Source of the DNA: Neodiprion pinetum
Taxonomy: Eukaryota > Arthropoda > Insecta > Hymenoptera > Diprionidae
Direction: 5' to 3'
Assembly (NCBI RefSeq): GCF_021155775.2
Contig: NC_060238.1
Span: 6,310,001 to 6,374,000 of the forward strand
Length of the DNA stretch: 64,000 nucleotides
The translations under genes were made by a program, and so were the position numbers. Below are positions 59,607 to 64,000 of this stretch, piece by piece (the stretch's first letter is position 1; every line of letters begins with the position of its first letter). Below the pieces are notes generated by a model. It searched no databases and was not told the DNA's origin. It saw only the letters and a list, made by a program, of their open reading frames with translations.

Positions 59607-60003
59607 TTAAAATTGTACCTTTGGTGAAGTTGTAAAACTGTATGCTGTTTACTTCAAACTTTGATGTTCGATCAATTCTCTCCGTCACATCTTCAGCCAA
59701 CATCTTGATCCGCTGATAGAAGTCGAATATCGTAAGTTATTAATAGTTAGCATTCAATAAACGTAGTTGCTCCCTTCTAAAATTTTTATGCATCCAGATA
59801 ATCTTGTTTTTCATTCAATTTAGAATCATTGCATTATGTTTTAGAGCCAAAATGTCAAGTGGGGTTTCCTAACCTCCAACTGATACAGGTTCCGATAATT
59901 GCGTTAAAATTTCCACCCCGGAACTTGCGTAATTTTGTTCTCGTCTGTGAAGATTATTATACTTAACATAGGTTGTCTAACATGTTATGTTTCTTAATCG
60001 CAG
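59607..60003. other. No feature recognised
   Basis: AT-rich. A CCTAACCTCCAACTGATA word near 59866 loosely echoes the end of the element just upstream. Confidence 0.35.
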
Positions 60004-60043
60004 AACTGAGGATGGCCGGACATGCAACGACCGAAACGTCGTA
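60004..60043 (+). other. Retroelement-tail-like motif (GATGGCC...CCGAAACGTCG)
   Basis: The block CTGAGGATGGCC-(15 bases)-GACCGAAACGTCGTAAC has a form I associate with the tails of Penelope-like and related retroelements. ACGAC-CGAAAC-GTCGT can fold as a 5-bp hairpin. No reverse transcriptase or GIY-YIG frame is found nearby, so if real this is a dead 3' remnant. Confidence 0.3.
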
Positions 60044-61385
60044 ACAATATGAATCTTGTAATCTCCGTTTTCAAAAATTTTAGATTTCGAAAAATGGAGA
60101 AAAAATCGCGAATCTTGGATACGTTTGCGTAAAAACATTGTTTCCGATTTTTATCTTATCATAAATTATTCAATATTATCAACGAGACTCGCTTCTCGTT
60201 GAGATTGTATAGCCAGTACATCCTTAAGGATAATATGGTCTTAGAGAAGTTGAGCTAAGCCTATTCTAAGCTCTGGAGCACTCGATACGGCTTACTTTAC
60301 AATTCGGCTAAGCGATATTGACGAACGACCGGAATGATTCAAAGGGTTAATGGTGAATCGTGCGGTGTACAAATGGCGTGATGAGGGTTCCAATGGTGGG
60401 TACGTGGACGAAGTCCTACCTGCAGTATTTGTACGGATGATGAATTACGCGAAACGGACGTCACGCCTTAACACCCGTCCGTTTTACGTATCTATAGATC
60501 CGCATGCCCGATTGTCCCTTCGAACAAAGCATTCTTAGCCAATATACACAACACGCATACGCGTAGACCTTCGGTGATCTGTACAGGCAGGAAGTCCATA
60601 TGAAACGTAACAATTAACGGAAATGAAACGGACCATGAGACCATTTTCTAACAATTAACGTGCCGCTGCCCTTTGTCCTGGAATTGACTCAAGAGATTAT
60701 CATTTGTCGTCACATACTTCTCATCGTAACGATTTTCTTCACGGTTGGATGGATGTTCTCTCACGAACACCTGATTTTTGAAAATGGAATAAAAGTTGAT
60801 CCCGTGGAATTTAATCGGAAGAAGTTTACCATAGCGCAGAAAAAACTAGAAAATCATAGATTTTAGCCATGCACCATTATTGATGATCTCGAAGAGATCA
60901 TTCAATCAATCATTTCTACAGTGGGAAAATTGCAACGTTTTACCGATTTCAATGATTTTATTCATCAACGAATTCTCTACAAATCAATAAGGTTATATTT
61001 TCTGCTTGGCTCTTCAGTTAACTTAGAAAGTCTGATTAATGAAATCATCGCAAGCGACGAACAGTAAATCAATGATACAATTAAAAATACTTCGCCGTTA
61101 TCCAAAATTCGATTTCACAGATGTGTACAGAATTTTTTACGAACAACATGGGCTCTAGTTCATTTCAATCGGTTGAATGCTGTGGTTTCTTTATTGTAGA
61201 AATGATTCACAATGAGATCTCTTACAAGTCATAAACAATTGCGTCATTGTAGTTGAAAGTCATTGCTTTTTCAAATTTCTCCTGTCTTGAGAGAATATTG
61301 TTTCGACAGAACTCAACTGAATTACCTTCAGTTACACTTCCAATCGTTCGTTATATCCTATTTCTGTCTTTTTCAGCGCCTTAAC
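60044..61385. other. AT-rich stretch, no gene seen
   Basis: A perfect 8-base hairpin ATGATCTC-GAA-GAGATCAT lies at 60883-60901. Frames up to 68 codons. Confidence 0.4.
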
Positions 61386-61806
61386 TGGACTGTACGTCCG
61401 GCACACTTGTCCGCAGAGGTTCTGAGACGGTTAATCTTTCGGACAAGTCGGTCACGTTGGCAATGCAGAATCAGCACGTAGCGTCACCGTCGGCTGGCCG
61501 TAAAACAGGCTCGATCTTTCCAAACCTAACGTAACTCTTGATCCTCGAACCTTACATTTTCAAGATCAAAGGGTTATGGGTTATCGATTGTGCGAGGTTT
61601 ACAAAGATTTAGATCATGTAGTACTTCTACCCTTACCGACTGAGCAAACTCACCCTTCTTCTTTCTGTATTAAATAAACAAACGAACAGAAAGGGTTAAA
61701 ATTTCGACATTGCCTCGCTCTTTTTAGCGGATATTGCATCGCCAACGTAACCGACTTGTCCAAAAAATTAACCGTCTCAGAATCACTGCTGACGAGTGTA
61801 CATCCA
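61386..61806. mobile_element. 420-bp inverted-repeat element (family J)
   Basis: Arms of about 80 bases pair well. Left plus GGTTCTGAGACGGTTAAT and right minus GATTCTGAGACGGTTAAT, then GGACAAGTCGGTCACGTTGG and GGACAAGTCGGTTACGTTGG, then CAATGCA / CGATGCA. Outer words CTGTACGTCC and ATGTACACTC are weaker. The 250-base centre shows no similarity between halves and no coding. It is a MITE or the remains of a longer element. Confidence 0.75.
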
Positions 61807-64000
61807 TATCGCGAATACGTATGCAGATTTTGAATAGTCGTCGAAAGAAATATGAATCATGAAAGAACATGCATGGATTAATTCGAAACGTTGAAATTCT
61901 TTAGGTTTCTGGTTATTCTGAAGGGAATTAAATGAGTGGTCGGTGGTGGGTGCGGCGGCACATTTGATTGAGGAAGCCTAACGCGGGAATAATTTTTGCT
62001 TACAAATTAGTACTTCAGTATTCATGTATACAGGCGGACTCCGAGATTGGCGAGTTATTTTGCGCTTATATGCAAATCACCGGCCCAAGTCTATACGCCC
62101 GATGTAATACAGCAGCGATGCCATATAAGCAGGGCTACTGCTTTCTGTAATCAAATACTTCTACGTGGAATAATTGACTAGTCCACTCAAACGGCTTATA
62201 TCACTATAAACTTATCCGGACCCGAGTTGAGTTATTCCGTTTTACAGTTGTTTCTCTCTATAATATCAAACGGCTTGAAGCGTACAACTTATAATGGCTT
62301 GTTCGATAATTACTAATATACACTCTACGAGTGGAAATTCGTTTAATTCTGCTATGGGTTTTCAGACAGAAACTTGCTGGCTGAAATCACGTGATTTTGA
62401 TAACTTGTTCAGGACTTCGTGACCTAACCAAGTGCTGAAAATCACTTGCAGAAAATGGTGAGCCAATCGGATCAGGGACTTTGATTTCTCAAAACCATTG
62501 GAAATGGTATAGGAAAATATAAGGTAAGTTTATCAGTTATTTAACCCTTTTATTTTTCAAAATTATAAATTTACGATACAAATTGTTAATTTCTCGATGA
62601 CTAAAACCAATCGTTGGAGGGACAGACACTAGGAATTTACTGTTCATTAGTTCTAGAAAAAAAAAAGGTGAATAATTGAGACAGGGTCAATAATTGATAC
62701 ACTCACCTTAGGTATGCAGGGTTTAACAATGTGTATTCATTAGTACGCTACTTTTAGAAATGTTCAATTTTCGAAGCCTGTCTCGAATATGTGACGCTTG
62801 CAAAAAATTTCCCTCAGTACTGAACTATATACTGTTACAAAATATGTGTAATCGTTCCAGACTCAGATTCATAACTCGAACGTGTAATTACTGTTTTTGC
62901 TCACACAAAAAAAAATTGATTATTTACACCAAAAAAATGCGAAGCTTGTACGTTTCTGTAACTGAGAGCAGGAGTTTGTTTGTATATATATTCGATTCTA
63001 TTCAGATGTGTGTCGCACTTATAATTAGGTTTCTGTGTTGTATACGATATACGACTGGATTGGTGGCTATGCTGGAGTAAAAAAGACCTTGTGGCCGAGT
63101 AAACAGCATCATCAATTTCTTCCCCAAGTATTTCCTCTTTTAATTGCACCCCAGACGCATTAGATCAATTAATTCTTTCTATCATTAATATCCACGTGTG
63201 TAGATGGATCATTAATTTTTCTTGGGTAAATTTTCTGTGTGAATCTTTAGTAGTACGGAAATACATCGTAATTAAGTAGTTTTTTTTTTATGATATTGAC
63301 TTTTTGTTACAATAATGTTCAAAGTGATTTGAACTATTTTATGAACGGGAAGAAAAAGAAGATTAATAATAACAAAATTATTCTTGACTGTGTTTTATTT
63401 AATCAAGAATTGTATAACGAGTTTATCGTCAATTTTTAACCTTCGACGGTCCGAAAACGTAATCACTTTTCTTATTGCGATTCATCCAATGGTAGGCTTA
63501 CGATTTTCAAAAAACTTGTCGTCTTTTTATTTCTGAGATACCTGAATCGGAGCATAATATCAACGCTCGAGAAATCGATTCGAAATGGCGAATCCAATGC
63601 GACATTGGAAAATTGAGTTTTCATGGAACTAGATATATCAAATAATTCATCTTCCGTTCGGTATTCTTGAGAAAAAAAAGTATACGCAAAAAAAAAAAAA
63701 AAAAAAATAGACTTTCTTACGTGTGAACTTCTTCACTTGAAAACTTGGATGAAATACAATGCTCAGTAGTAAGATCCTGCAATTCTTTTACCCACTTCAC
63801 ATCACTATAGCTTGTGATAATTACTTCCATCAACCATGAATAAAAAAAAAAACTACCATTCTGAGTACATTTCACTCGATATCGAGTCTAATCAGAATTG
63901 AATAAAAAAAATGTCAAGATAAACGATTCATTTTCTGATATTCGGAGCACGGTTTTCGTGGCAATTCCACAGAGTGACCAAGCAAGTGAAATACGAAGTT
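61807..64000. other. AT-rich stretch, no gene seen
   Basis: Poly-A/T runs at 63690-63707 and elsewhere. Near 63565-63600 the words CGATTCGAAATGGCGAATCC suggest a fragment of the ATGGCG-family repeat. The 106-codon plus frame 62760-63080 and the overlapping minus frame have no motif. Confidence 0.4.

Overview
The window looks like nuclear DNA from an animal, most likely an insect. It is AT-rich, full of homopolymer runs and simple repeats, packed with short non-autonomous transposons, and has no compact coding. I cannot place it below that level from sequence alone. There are no operons, bacterial signals, CRISPR arrays, rRNA or convincing tRNA genes.

I find no gene I can name. The longest open frame is about 170 codons and matches no family I recognise. 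Several other open frames are read-through of transposons. The only coding-like pieces are weak: a broken, protein-like stretch on the minus strand at 40800-40960 (possibly a retroelement relic), a 52-codon frame at 16540-16698 with a basic PKKKRK motif and a good splice-donor string at its end, and an uncharacterised 173-codon frame at 3096-3617. The window is best read as intergenic or large-intron sequence.

What it clearly holds is repeats. (1) A MITE family of about 430 bp with CACTGAGA-type ends and TA flanks: two full copies in one orientation (6970-7395, 29550-29979), two in the other (53647-54073, 55602-56032), and an eroded relic (17885-18290). (2) A set of fold-back elements with long imperfect inverted arms: 3834-4448, 21793-22124, 25674-26271, 27190-27747, 28216-28364, 38224-39530, 43594-43872 and 61386-61806. 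Single arms or truncated copies lie at 22194-22295 and 56821-57068. (3) A 256-bp element with exact TTAA flanks at 59351-59606, of piggyBac type. (4) An old dispersed repeat with an ATGGCG core at 480-705, 4499-4700 and 7990-8175, with a possible fragment near 63565.

Tandem arrays occur at 8738-8882 (about 65 bp), 18725-19045 (about 175 bp), 33075-33190 (39 bp), 33262-33500 (21 bp, with a second locus at 57860-57925) and 47964-48061 (16-17 bp). Islands visibly richer in G+C and free of recognisable repeats (about 7430-7740, 26280-26800, 28730-29440, 32470-33010, 37020-37300, 48540-48860, 56040-56810) are the best places to look for conserved regulatory DNA or promoters. That is inference from composition and a few binding-site-like words.

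The most unusual items are the 1.3-kb fold-back at 38224-39530 whose loop is nearly the same as an 83-codon open frame, the near-continuous 330-bp hairpin at 21793-22124, the 60-bp word duplicated at 5545 and 7511, and the 21-bp repeat family seen at two distant loci.
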